A DNA stretch of 64,000 nucleotides from Pseudonocardia sp. (GTDB taxonomy: Bacteria > Actinomycetota > Actinomycetes > Mycobacteriales > Pseudonocardiaceae): the NCBI RefSeq assembly GCF_025465255.1, contig NZ_JAODNI010000215.1, positions 1-64,000 of the forward strand, given 5' to 3'. The first letter of the stretch is position 1, and every line of letters begins with the position of its first letter. Under the pieces are notes generated by a model. It made no database searches, was not told where the DNA came from, and saw nothing but the letters and a program-made list of their open reading frames with translations. Shown here piece by piece: positions 1-10,165 of the stretch. The position numbers and the translations under genes were made by a program.

Positions 1-2364
<2,364 letters not shown>

Positions 2365-2371
2365 GGAATGC

Positions 2372-2377
2372 AGGGTA
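2372..2377 (-). promoter_or_regulatory. -10 box of metH, leaderless
   Basis: TACCCT on the minus strand, followed by 7 bases and the GTG start. The spacing leaves no room for a leader, so the mRNA should begin at the start codon. Confidence 0.6.
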
Positions 2378-2419
2378 GCCGCCCGGGGACTGCGTACGTC
2401 GCCGCGCCGCCCGTGGCCG

Positions 2420-2425
2420 TAGGGT
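2420..2425 (+). promoter_or_regulatory. -10 box of the PAC2 gene, leaderless
   Basis: TAGGGT followed by 6 bases and the ATG at 2432. It lies 42 bp from the divergent metH box, so the two promoters share one short intergenic region. Confidence 0.6.
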
Positions 2426-2431
2426 GGACAG

Positions 2432-3334
2432 ATGAACGATCGAGAGCCGAGACCGGGGGTGGCGGGCACGCCCTCCGAGCTTCCTGACCTCGTGGACCCG
2501 GTGCTCATCGCGGCCTTCGAGGGCTGGAACGACGCCGGTGAGGCGGCGAGCACCGCGCTGGAGCATCTCGAGCTGAGCTGGGACGCCGAGCCGCTGGCCT
2601 CGATCGATCCCGAGAACTACTACGACTTCCAGGTCACACGCCCACTGGTCCGGATGGCGGACGGGGTCACGCGCAGGATCGAGTGGCAGACGACGCGGCT
2701 GTCCATGGCCAAGCTGCCGGGCAGCGGCAAGCACGTCGTGCTGGTGAACGGGATCGAGCCGAACCTGCGCTGGAAGTCGTTCTGCGAGGAGCTGCTGGGC
2801 TTCGTCGAGCAGCTGGGCGTGACGAAGGTCATCACCCTCGGCGCCATGCTGACCGACGTCCCGCACACCCGGCCGACGCCGGTGCGGGGCACGTCCTACG
2901 ACAAGGAATCCGCCCGCCGGATGGGTGTCGAGCCGTCGACCTACCAGGGACCGACGGGCATCGTCGGGGTCTTCCAGAACGCCTGCGTCGAGGCGGGGGT
3001 GCCCGCGCTGTCGTACTGGGCCGAGGTGCCGCACTACGTGTCCCAGGCCCGGGTGCCGAAGGCGGCGGTGGCGCTGCTGCACCGGGTCGAGGAGGCCCTG
3101 GACGTCGAGGTCCCCCTCGGGGCCCTGCCCGAGCAGGCCGAGGAGTGGGAGCGCACGGTCAGCGAGATGGCCGAGGCGGACGACGAGGTGCGCGAGTACG
3201 TGCGCCAGCTCGAGGAGCAGGCCGAGGAAGAGGAACAGGCCACGGAGCTGCCCGAGGCGAGCGGGGACGAGATCGCCGCGGACTTCGAGCGCTACCTGCG
3301 CCGGCGCGGGACCGGCGGTCCCGGGGACGCATGA
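2432..3334 (+). CDS. PAC2 family protein (proteasome assembly chaperone-like)
   Basis: A 300-residue PAC2-fold protein. The family is named after a eukaryotic proteasome assembly chaperone and is common in actinomycetes, where its exact role is unclear. Typical family signatures are seen near the N terminus (VLIAAFEGWNDAGEAAS), in the middle (VITLGAMLTDVPHTRP) and around residue 180 (GIVGVFQNAC). The C-terminal third is highly acidic and helical (runs of Glu between residues 225 and 285). The start fits the leaderless promoter 6 bases upstream. It overlaps the downstream MFS gene by 4 bp (ATGA), so the two are co-transcribed. Confidence 0.9.
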   Translation: MNDREPRPGVAGTPSELPDLVDPVLIAAFEGWNDAGEAASTALEHLELSWDAEPLASIDPENYYDFQVTRPLVRMADGVTRRIEWQTTRLSMAKLPGSGKHVVLVNGIEPNLRWKSFCEELLGFVEQLGVTKVITLGAMLTDVPHTRPTPVRGTSYDKESARRMGVEPSTYQGPTGIVGVFQNACVEAGVPALSYWAEVPHYVSQARVPKAAVALLHRVEEALDVEVPLGALPEQAEEWERTVSEMAEADDEVREYVRQLEEQAEEEEQATELPEASGDEIAADFERYLRRRGTGGPGDA

Positions 3335-4485
3335 GCGATTCCCCTGGCGCGATGCGCCGGGCGGGTCTGTACGCGGGCGCCTACCTGGGTCCCTTCGGCG
3401 GTGGGATCGCCGTCGCCATGCTGCCGGAGCTGGGCGCGACGTTCGGGGTCTCCCCGGGCGCGGCTTCCGCATCGCTGACCGCCTACATGCTGCCGTTCGC
3501 GCTGGTCATGCTCGCGTCGGGGACGCTCGGCGAGCGCTGGGGGCGCAGCCGTACCGTCGTCGTCGGCTATCTCGTGTACGCCGCGGCCACGGTGGGCTGC
3601 CTGCTCGCGCCCACCTGGGAGACCTTCCTGGTGGCCCGCGCCGGGCAGGGCGTCGCCAACGCGTTCACCACTCCCCTGCTGCTCGCGGCGCTGGCCGGGG
3701 CCGTCGAGCCCAGCCGGCTCGGTCGCGCGCTGGGCTGGTTCGGGTCCCTGCAGTCCGCCGGGCAGACGTCCGCACCGCTGATCGGCGGCCTCGCCGCCGA
3801 GGTGGACTGGCGGCTGGCCTTCGTGGTACTCGGCGTCGTGGCCCTGGCGCTGGCGGCGATCGGGGTGCCCACGGTGGGGAGCACGGCCGAGGCGCGCCCG
3901 CGGCCCACCCTGCGCAGCGCCTGGCGGCCCGACGTCGTGCGCGCCGGGGTGGTCGCCGCGATCGGATTCGGCTGTCTCGGCGGGCTCGGTTTCCTCGTCG
4001 CGCTGCGCCTGCAGGACGCGTTCGCCCTCGACGCCGGGCCGCGCGGGCTCGCGCTGACCGGGCTCGGCGTCGCCGGCATCCTCACCGCCCGGCTGATCGG
4101 TGGCGGCGTGGACCGGCTCGGCCCGCGGCGGTGCGTGGTGATCGGCGCGCTGACGGGGGCGGTGCTGCTCGTCGGCGTCGGGCTCGCACCCGCGGTGTGG
4201 CTGGTCGTGGTGTGCTGGACGCTGGCCGGGGTGCCCAGCCAGCTGATCCTGGTCGGGGTGAACACGCTGGTCCTGGGCTCGGGCGGGGGTAACGCGGGGG
4301 GCGCGGTCTCCGTCGTGCAGGCCCTGCGGTTCGTGGGGAGCTCGGCGACGCCGGCCGCGATCCCGCCGATCTACCACGCGGACCCGCTGACCGGGTTCCT
4401 GGTGCCGGCGGCGCTGCTGGCCGCCGTCGTGCCCGTCGCACTGCCCCGACCCTGTCCCGGAGCTGCGGACCAGGACAGGCCCTAG
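3331..4485 (+). CDS. MFS transporter
   Basis: A 384-residue major facilitator superfamily carrier with about 12 hydrophobic segments. The loop after TM2 contains the conserved GERWGRSR (motif A-like), and the TM4-5 region has RAGQGVANA, as in drug/proton antiporters. The substrate cannot be read from the sequence. Its ATG overlaps the PAC2 stop codon. Its stop codon overlaps the convergent DUF2237 gene by 4 bp, leaving no room for a conventional terminator between them. Confidence 0.9.
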   Translation: MSDSPGAMRRAGLYAGAYLGPFGGGIAVAMLPELGATFGVSPGAASASLTAYMLPFALVMLASGTLGERWGRSRTVVVGYLVYAAATVGCLLAPTWETFLVARAGQGVANAFTTPLLLAALAGAVEPSRLGRALGWFGSLQSAGQTSAPLIGGLAAEVDWRLAFVVLGVVALALAAIGVPTVGSTAEARPRPTLRSAWRPDVVRAGVVAAIGFGCLGGLGFLVALRLQDAFALDAGPRGLALTGLGVAGILTARLIGGGVDRLGPRRCVVIGALTGAVLLVGVGLAPAVWLVVVCWTLAGVPSQLILVGVNTLVLGSGGGNAGGAVSVVQALRFVGSSATPAAIPPIYHADPLTGFLVPAALLAAVVPVALPRPCPGAADQDRP

Positions 4486-4844
4486 CCCTGGCTCGTGTGC
4501 GCTCTGAGGTCGCTCAGGTCCACCCACTCCAGCGTCCGGGCGTGCGTCGCCTCCAGCACCACCGGGGGCGCGACCCCCGCGCGCAGCGCCTCGGCCCAGC
4601 GGTCCGCGCACAGGCACCAGCGGTCCCCCGGGCTGAGCCCGGCGAACCCGTACTCCGGCTTCGGCGTCGAGAGGTCGTTGCCCTGCTCGCGGCTGAATTC
4701 CAGGAACTCCGCGGTGACCTGCGCGCACACCGTGTGCACGCCCTGGTCCTCGCCGCCGGTGTCGCAGCAGCCGGTGCGGTAGAACCCGGTCATCGGGTCC
4801 GTGCCGCACGTCGCGAGCTCGCCACCGAGCACGTTGCGGGCCAT
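4482..4844 (-). CDS. DUF2237 family protein
   Basis: A 120-residue soluble protein that I recognise as DUF2237. Family features seen are the start MARNVLGGEL, CCDTGGEDQGVHTVC and GDRWCLCADRWAEAL. Conserved cysteines (around residues 13, 26-27, 40, 77 and 79) suggest metal binding or redox chemistry, but the function is unknown. It starts 13 bp downstream of mshC with a good ribosome site (GGGAGG, 6 bases before ATG), so it is probably co-transcribed with mshC. It ends in a 4-bp convergent overlap with the MFS gene. Confidence 0.88.
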   Translation of the reverse strand: MARNVLGGELATCGTDPMTGFYRTGCCDTGGEDQGVHTVCAQVTAEFLEFSREQGNDLSTPKPEYGFAGLSPGDRWCLCADRWAEALRAGVAPPVVLEATHARTLEWVDLSDLRAHTSQG

Positions 4845-4857
4845 CAGAGCCCTCCCG

Positions 4858-6096
4858 TCAGAGTGCGATGCCCAGGAGGGCGTCGATCGCGGTCCGGGCG
4901 AGCGCCGGGGCGCCGGCGTCCGTGCCGCGGCGGGTGAGCGCCTCGTCCACCCACGCGTCGACGGCGGCCAGCGCGCGCGGGGTGTCCAGGTCGTCCGCGA
5001 GGTGCGTGCGCAGGTTCGCGACCAGCTCCGCCGCGTCCGGGCCGGCCTCCAGCGAGACGGCCTCGCGCCAGCGCGCCAGCCGCTGCTCGGCGGTCGTGAG
5101 CAGGTCGTCGGTCCAGGCGCGGTCCGTGCGGTAGTGCCCGGACAGCAGCGCGGCGCGGACGGCGTTCGGGTCCACCCCGGCGGCGCGCAGCTTGGAGACG
5201 AACACCAGGTTGCCCCGGGACTTGGACATCTTCTCGCCGTCGAGGCCGATCATCCCGGTGTGCGTGTAGTGCCGGGCGAAGGGGTGCTCGCCGGTGAAGG
5301 CCTCGGCGTGCGCGGCGCCGCACTCGTGGTGCGGGAAGATCAGGTCCGAGCCGCCGCCGTTGAGGTCGATCTGCTTGCCCAGCCGGTTGAGCGCGATCGC
5401 GGCGCACTCGACGTGCCAGCCCGGGCGGCCGTCGCCGAGGTCCGACGCCCAGCTCGGCTCGCCCTCGCGGACCATCCGCCAGAGCAGCGGGTCCAGCGGG
5501 CTGCGCTTGCCGGGGCGCTCCGGGTCCCCGCCGCGCTCGGCGGAGAGCTTCAGCATGGTGGCCTCGTCGTAGTTCGACTCGTAGCCGAAGCGCCCGGTCA
5601 CCGACGAGTCGAAGTAGACGTCCGGGAACTCCGGATCGTCGACGCGGTAGGCGGCGCCGGACGCGAGGAGCTTGCCGACGAGCTCGGAGATCTCGTCCAT
5701 CGCCTCCACGGCACCGATGTAGTACCGCGGCGGCAGGACGCGCAGCGCCTCCATGTCCTCGCGGAACAACGCGGTCTCCCGCATGCCGAGAACCACCCAG
5801 TCGTCCTGGTCCCGGGCCGCCCGCTCGAGCAGCGGGTCGTCGATGTCGGTGACGTTCTGGACGTAGGCGACGTCGTGCCCGAGGTCCCGCCACAGGCGGT
5901 TGACCAGGTCGAACGCCAGGTAGGTGGCGGCGTGGCCGAGGTGCGTGGCGTCGTAGGGGGTGATGCCGCAGACGTACATCGTCGCCGTCGCCCCCGGGGC
6001 GGTGGGGCGGACCCGGCCGGTGGAGGTGTCGTACAGGCGGAGCGGCGGTCCGCTGCCGTCCAGCGCGGGGAGGTCGACGGGGGCCCAAGTCTGCAT
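4858..6096 (-). CDS. mshC: L-cysteine:1D-myo-inositol 2-amino-2-deoxy-alpha-D-glucopyranoside ligase MshC
   Basis: Catalyses the ATP-dependent ligation of cysteine to GlcN-Ins, the penultimate step of mycothiol synthesis. The 412-residue protein is a cysteinyl-tRNA-synthetase relative: the HIGH-equivalent THLGHAATY lies near residue 52 and the KMSKS loop GEKMSKSRGN near 288. The zinc site (MYVCGIT at about 40; the cysteine and histidine residues around HVECAAI and HHECGAAH at about 230-255) is intact. Several features favour MshC over CysS: the length, the start MQTWAPVDLPAL, and the C terminus, which stops after the helical bundle. It starts 6 bases after a TAGGGT box and probably leads a two-gene operon with DUF2237. 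Confidence 0.95.
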   Translation of the reverse strand: MQTWAPVDLPALDGSGPPLRLYDTSTGRVRPTAPGATATMYVCGITPYDATHLGHAATYLAFDLVNRLWRDLGHDVAYVQNVTDIDDPLLERAARDQDDWVVLGMRETALFREDMEALRVLPPRYYIGAVEAMDEISELVGKLLASGAAYRVDDPEFPDVYFDSSVTGRFGYESNYDEATMLKLSAERGGDPERPGKRSPLDPLLWRMVREGEPSWASDLGDGRPGWHVECAAIALNRLGKQIDLNGGGSDLIFPHHECGAAHAEAFTGEHPFARHYTHTGMIGLDGEKMSKSRGNLVFVSKLRAAGVDPNAVRAALLSGHYRTDRAWTDDLLTTAEQRLARWREAVSLEAGPDAAELVANLRTHLADDLDTPRALAAVDAWVDEALTRRGTDAGAPALARTAIDALLGIAL

Positions 6097-6102
6097 ACGT
6101 CC

Positions 6103-6108
6103 ACCCTA
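6103..6108 (-). promoter_or_regulatory. -10 box of mshC, leaderless
   Basis: TAGGGT on the minus strand, 6 bases from the ATG at 6096. The sequence and spacing are the same as for the PAC2 gene (TAGGGT-GGAC-NN-ATG in both). Confidence 0.6.
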
Positions 6109-6181
6109 AATGCTCGGGAGGGGTGCTCCGGTCGTTCGGGCGCACGTCACCGCGGCGGGGGCGTCCTGGATGCCTCGTCGT

Positions 6182-7171
6182 TCATGCGGCGGCGGGCACC
6201 GGTTCGGCCGGCGCGGTCCGGGCGAACCGGCCCGCTAGCCAGGCGCACACCATCAGCTGGATCTGGTGGAAGAGCATCAGCGGCAGCACCAGGAGCCCGA
6301 CGCCCGTCCCGGCGAACAGCACCCCGGCCATCGGCAGCCCGCTGGCCAGGCTCTTCTTCGACCCGCAGAACAGGATCGTGATCCGGTCCTCGCGGGAGAA
6401 GCCGAGCCAGCGCGGGACGACGGCCGCGACGGCCAGGACGACGCCGAGCAGCGCCACGTCGACCGCCAGCAGGACGCCCAGCGCGCCGAGGGACAGGCTA
6501 TTCCAGATCCCGGCGACCATGCCCTCGCTGAACGCCACGTAGACGACCAGCAGGATCGACCCCCGGTCGACGATCTTGAGGACCTTCGCGTGTGCGGTCA
6601 CCCAGCCCGCGATCCAGCGCCGGACCAGCTGCCCGAGGACGAACGGTGCGAGGAGCTGTAGCGCGACCTCGAGCACCGCCCGGCCGGAGAACCCGCCGTG
6701 CGAGGACAGCAGGACGGCGGTGAGCACCGGGGTGATCACGATGCCGGCGAGGTTGGAGAGCGACGCCGCGCAGATCGCGGCCGGGACGTTGCCGCGGGCC
6801 ACCGAGGTGAACGCGATCGACGACTGGACGGTCGACGGCAGGCAACACAGGAACAGCACGCCGAGGGCGAGCTCGCGGGGCAGGACGGACGCCGGGAGGA
6901 ACTGCACCGTGAGCCCGACCAGCGGGAACAGCACGAAGGTCGCGAGCACGACCGTCCCGTGCAGCCGCCAGTGTCTGAGGCCGTCGATGGCCTCGCGGGG
7001 GGCGAGCCGCACGCCGTAGAGGAAGAACAACAGGCCGATCGCGACGCTGCTGGCCCAGCCGACGCCGGTCGCCCAGCTGCCGCGGGCCGGGATCAGGGCG
7101 GCGACGCCCACCGTCACCAGGATCATCAGCAGGAACGGGTCGACTCGGATGTTCTTCAGGCGGACGAGCAC
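6182..7171 (-). CDS. Bile acid:sodium symporter-like (BASS/SBF-like) transporter
   Basis: A 329-residue inner-membrane protein with 9-10 hydrophobic segments, of the SBF-like family (YfeH-type). Recognisable segments are FLYGVRLAPREAI near residue 55, LFLCCLPSTVQSSIAF near 115 and LSNLAGIVITPVL near 145; the last two resemble the substrate-binding core of the family. The substrate is unknown; relatives carry organic anions. I chose the GTG at 7171, which opens with LVRLKNIRVDPF just before TM1; upstream codons look non-coding. It is divergent from a LysR regulator that probably controls it. It could be co-transcribed with nothing downstream (85 bp to mshC). Confidence 0.85.
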   Translation of the reverse strand: MLVRLKNIRVDPFLLMILVTVGVAALIPARGSWATGVGWASSVAIGLLFFLYGVRLAPREAIDGLRHWRLHGTVVLATFVLFPLVGLTVQFLPASVLPRELALGVLFLCCLPSTVQSSIAFTSVARGNVPAAICAASLSNLAGIVITPVLTAVLLSSHGGFSGRAVLEVALQLLAPFVLGQLVRRWIAGWVTAHAKVLKIVDRGSILLVVYVAFSEGMVAGIWNSLSLGALGVLLAVDVALLGVVLAVAAVVPRWLGFSREDRITILFCGSKKSLASGLPMAGVLFAGTGVGLLVLPLMLFHQIQLMVCAWLAGRFARTAPAEPVPAAA

Positions 7172-7237
7172 CCCACCAGTCTCGACGCGCCACGGTGATT
7201 CGGAAACGCGCGCACCACGATCAGTGTCAGCGCGATC

Positions 7238-7243
7238 TATGAT
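7238..7243 (+). promoter_or_regulatory. -10 box of the LysR gene, leaderless
   Basis: TATGAT, 7 bases before GTG 7251. This box contains the ATG codons at 7239 and 7242 that an ORF caller would pick as starts, so it argues for the later GTG. The 79-bp divergent region should also hold the LysR binding site. Confidence 0.55.
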
Positions 7244-7250
7244 GAGCGTC

Positions 7251-8111
7251 GTGCTCGATCCGGTACAGCTGCGCTCGTTCGTCGCGGTCGCGCGGGCGCT
7301 GAGCTTCACCCGGGCCGCGGCCGAGCTGGGCGTCCGGCAGTCGACCGTGAGCCAGCACGTGCGCAAGCTGGAGGCCGTCGCCGGGCGGCCGCTGCTGGTG
7401 CGGGACACCCACACCGTCGCCCTGACCACGGAAGGCGAGGCGATGCTGGAGTTCGCGCGCACGATCCTGGACACCGGGGAGCGGGCGCTGGCGCACTTCG
7501 GCGGGGCGCAGGTCCGCGGGCGGCTGCGGTTCGGAGTCTCCGAGGACCTCGTCCTGACCCGGCTGCCGACGATCCTCGCCGAGTTCCGCCGCCGGCATCC
7601 GCAGGTGGACCTGGAGCTGACGGTCGGGCTGAGCGAGAACCTGGAGCAGATGGTCGATCACGGCGAGATCGACCTGCTGTTCGCCAAGCGCTCCCCCGGC
7701 CGGACGGGCGGGACCCCGGTGTGGCGGGACCGCTTCGTCTGGGTGGGCGGCCCGGACCTCGCCCACCTCGGGCCGGAGGACGCCGTCCCGCTGGTCAGCT
7801 ATCCCCCGCCGAGCCTCTCCCGGGCCGCGGCGATCGCCGCGCTGGAGGAGCACGGCCGGCCGTGGCGGATGGCCTGCACGAGCGGGAGCCTCAGCGGCCT
7901 GCGCGCCGCCGCTCTCGCGGGGCTGGGCGTCGTCGCGCACGCGGAGACGCTGATCCCCGCCGGCCTGGTGCCGATCCCGCCGAGCAGCCGGCTGCCGGCG
8001 CTGGGCTCGTTCGTCTTCGTGCTCACGACCGGGCGCCGCGTACCGACCGACCCGGCGAAGGCCCTCGCCGACACGATCCAGGCCGCGAGCACCCGCCTCC
8101 GAGAGCGATGA
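7251..8111 (+). CDS. LysR family transcriptional regulator
   Basis: A 286-residue LysR-type regulator. The winged HTH covers about residues 4-62 (LRSFVAVARALSFTRAAAEL, then VRQSTVSQHVRKLE as recognition helix). The periplasmic-binding-protein-like effector domain follows from about residue 88 (GRLRFGVSEDLVLTRLPTIL). The GTG start gives the classic LDPVQLRSF opening and lies 7 bases from a TATGAT box; in-frame ATGs at 7239 and 7242 fall inside that box. It is probably the regulator of the divergent BASS transporter. It ends 83 bp from the convergent VWA gene, with two palindromic repeats between. Confidence 0.93.
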   Translation: MLDPVQLRSFVAVARALSFTRAAAELGVRQSTVSQHVRKLEAVAGRPLLVRDTHTVALTTEGEAMLEFARTILDTGERALAHFGGAQVRGRLRFGVSEDLVLTRLPTILAEFRRRHPQVDLELTVGLSENLEQMVDHGEIDLLFAKRSPGRTGGTPVWRDRFVWVGGPDLAHLGPEDAVPLVSYPPPSLSRAAAIAALEEHGRPWRMACTSGSLSGLRAAALAGLGVVAHAETLIPAGLVPIPPSSRLPALGSFVFVLTTGRRVPTDPAKALADTIQAASTRLRER

Positions 8112-8115
8112 AGAG

Positions 8116-8178
8116 CGCGTTGTGGAGCCACAACGCGTTCTTCAGGCGCCCGATATCGCGTTGTGGAGCCACAACGCG
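8116..8178. repeat. Two copies of a 22-bp palindrome at a convergent gene end
   Basis: Two identical elements (8116-8137 and 8157-8178) with arms CGCGTTGTGG and CCACAACGCG around a central AG. The pair begins 41 bp apart. They fill the gap between the LysR gene (+) and the VWA gene (-), so they probably act as a bidirectional terminator or RNA-processing element. A degenerate third copy lies at 43970-43991, also between convergent genes. Confidence 0.75.
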
Positions 8179-8194
8179 CTTTGCGGGTGGCGGG

Positions 8195-10165
8195 TCAGGT
8201 GCGGCGGGTCTTGAGGTAGTCCGCCACCACCTCCGCGCCTAGGCCGTCGAGGGTCGGGGTGACGATCCTGCCCCCGCAGCGTTTCGCGACGTCGTCCATG
8301 AACGCCGCGAGCCTCGGGTCCTCGCCCAGGACGAAGAAGGTGAAGTTCGCCTTCATGCCGGCCAGCTTGTCCAGCTCCCCGACCGTCGCCCGCAGGGTGT
8401 ACGGGCTGGGCGGGTAGTCGAAGTAGGCCTCCCCGTCCGGCTCGAGGTGCGCGGTCGGCTCCCCGTCCGTGACAACGAGGACCACCGGCAACGCGTCCGG
8501 GTTGCGGCGCAGGTGCCGGCCCGCCAGCAGCAGGGCATGGTGCAGGTTGGTGCCCTGCGCGTACGCCCCCTCCAGCCCGACCAGCTCCCCCAGCTCGACG
8601 GACTGTGCGTGCCGGCCGAAGGTGATCAGCGCCAGGTCGTCCCCGCGGAACCTCGTGGAGATCAGCTGGTGCAGGGCCAGCGCGGTGCGCTTCATCGGCA
8701 CCCACCGTCCCTCCGCCACCATCGACCAGGAGGTGTCGACGAGCAGGGCCACCGCCGCGCGGGTGCGCTGCTCGGTCTCGACCACCTCGACGTCCGTGAC
8801 GTCGAGGTTCCGCGGGTCCCCGCCCGCCTTGCGGAGCTGCGCGTTGAGCAGCGTCCGCGGCACGGACCAGGCCTCGGTGTCCCCGAACGCCCACGGCCGG
8901 GTCGCGCCGGTCGCCTCGCCGGCCGCCCCGGACCGCCGGGTCTCCCGCTCCCCGCGCCGGGACGAGATCTGGTTGACCACGTCCGACAGCACGGACTGCC
9001 CCAGCCGGCGCAGCGCCTTCGGGGAGAGCTGCAACGTCCCGTCGGCGGCCCGCTCGAAGAGGCCCTGCCGCTGCAGCTCGCGCTCCAGCTGGGCCAGCGT
9101 CCGGGCGTCGACGGCGGCCTGCTCGCCGAGGAGCTCCGTCAGGGCGTCCAGGTCGATGTCCTCGATCCTCGCGCCCGGGTAGCTCTGGGCCAGCTGCTCG
9201 GCCAGGGCGTCGAGCTGCCCGAGCTGTTCCATGGCTCGGGTGGCCTCGCCCATGCCCATCGGGTTGTCCCCTCGGAACCGGCCGGAGCCCTCCCAGTCCT
9301 CCCCCGGCCGCAGACCCTGCAGCTGCGCGTCGAGCTGGGCCAGGGACTGCGCGAGCCGCGGGTCCCCGAACGCCTGCTGGGACAGCTCCGCCAGCTCGGC
9401 GCGCTGCTCGGCGGACATCGAGTTCAGCATCCGCTGGGCGGCCGCCGCGCGGGCGGCGAGGAGATCCGCCAGCTCGTCGGTGTTCTGCGGGTTCTCCGGG
9501 AAGAACTCGCCGTGCTTCTGCATGAACTCGGAGAACTGCTCGGTGGTGTCCTGGCCCTGCGCGTGGTTCGCGAGCAGCGCGTTGAGGTCGTCGAGCATCG
9601 CGCGGATGCGCTCGACGTCCTCGGGCGTCGCGTTCTGCATCGCCTGCTTCATGCCCTCGAAGCGCTGGTCGAGCATCTCGCGGCCGAGCAGGTCCCGGAT
9701 CTCCTCGTAGGCCTCGCGGGCGTCGGCGGAGCGCCAGTCGTACTCGCCCAGCTCGCGCACGGCGCCGCCCGGGTCGTTGGGCAGCGCGTCGAGCTGCATC
9801 TCACGGAAGCGGGCGTCGTCGCTGTCCTCGTTGCCGAGGGCCTCACGCTCCGAGGAGAGGGCACGTTGCAGGAGCTCGCGGACCTCCTGCAACGTGCCGT
9901 CGAGCCGGTTGTCCCGCTGCAGGTCCCGGCGGCGCTGCCAGACCTCGCGGGTCAGGTCGTCGAGGCCCCGTGTCCGATTCCGGGGGTTCTCCATGCCCCG
10001 GCGCATGAGCTCCTGCATCGCCTGCCGCGGCGAGGAGCCTTCCATGACGTCCCGGCCGATCTCGTCCATCGCCACGCGGATGTCGAACGGCGGGGCGAGC
10101 GGATCGGGCCCGCCGGTGTACGGGCCGTACGCGTACCGGAACCTGCGGCGCCGGGGATCAGCCAT
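8195..10165 (-). CDS. VWA domain protein, partner of a MoxR-type ATPase
   Basis: A 656-residue protein. The N-terminal two thirds are helical and charged, with a tract at about residues 230-330 rich in Gln, Leu and Asn. The C-terminal third is a von Willebrand factor A domain with an intact MIDAS: LLVDTSWSM near residue 477, the Thr in GTNLHHALLL and VTDGEP near 570. It resembles the mycobacterial Rv0959-type proteins, encoded next to a magnesium-chelatase-like ATPase, and the order here is the same. Its start overlaps the ATPase stop by 8 bp. In this family ATPase and VWA protein act together as a chaperone or metal-inserting pair; the client is unknown. Confidence 0.88.
   Translation of the reverse strand: MADPRRRRFRYAYGPYTGGPDPLAPPFDIRVAMDEIGRDVMEGSSPRQAMQELMRRGMENPRNRTRGLDDLTREVWQRRRDLQRDNRLDGTLQEVRELLQRALSSEREALGNEDSDDARFREMQLDALPNDPGGAVRELGEYDWRSADAREAYEEIRDLLGREMLDQRFEGMKQAMQNATPEDVERIRAMLDDLNALLANHAQGQDTTEQFSEFMQKHGEFFPENPQNTDELADLLAARAAAAQRMLNSMSAEQRAELAELSQQAFGDPRLAQSLAQLDAQLQGLRPGEDWEGSGRFRGDNPMGMGEATRAMEQLGQLDALAEQLAQSYPGARIEDIDLDALTELLGEQAAVDARTLAQLERELQRQGLFERAADGTLQLSPKALRRLGQSVLSDVVNQISSRRGERETRRSGAAGEATGATRPWAFGDTEAWSVPRTLLNAQLRKAGGDPRNLDVTDVEVVETEQRTRAAVALLVDTSWSMVAEGRWVPMKRTALALHQLISTRFRGDDLALITFGRHAQSVELGELVGLEGAYAQGTNLHHALLLAGRHLRRNPDALPVVLVVTDGEPTAHLEPDGEAYFDYPPSPYTLRATVGELDKLAGMKANFTFFVLGEDPRLAAFMDDVAKRCGGRIVTPTLDGLGAEVVADYLKTRRT

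Noticed and set aside
2365..2431. Cobalamin riboswitch ahead of metH
   Set aside because: The gap is only 67 bp, is filled by two divergent promoters, and metH appears leaderless.
7149..7250. Longer N terminus for the LysR regulator
   Set aside because: The added residues do not resemble LysR proteins and the region overlaps a TATGAT promoter box and the divergent transporter start.
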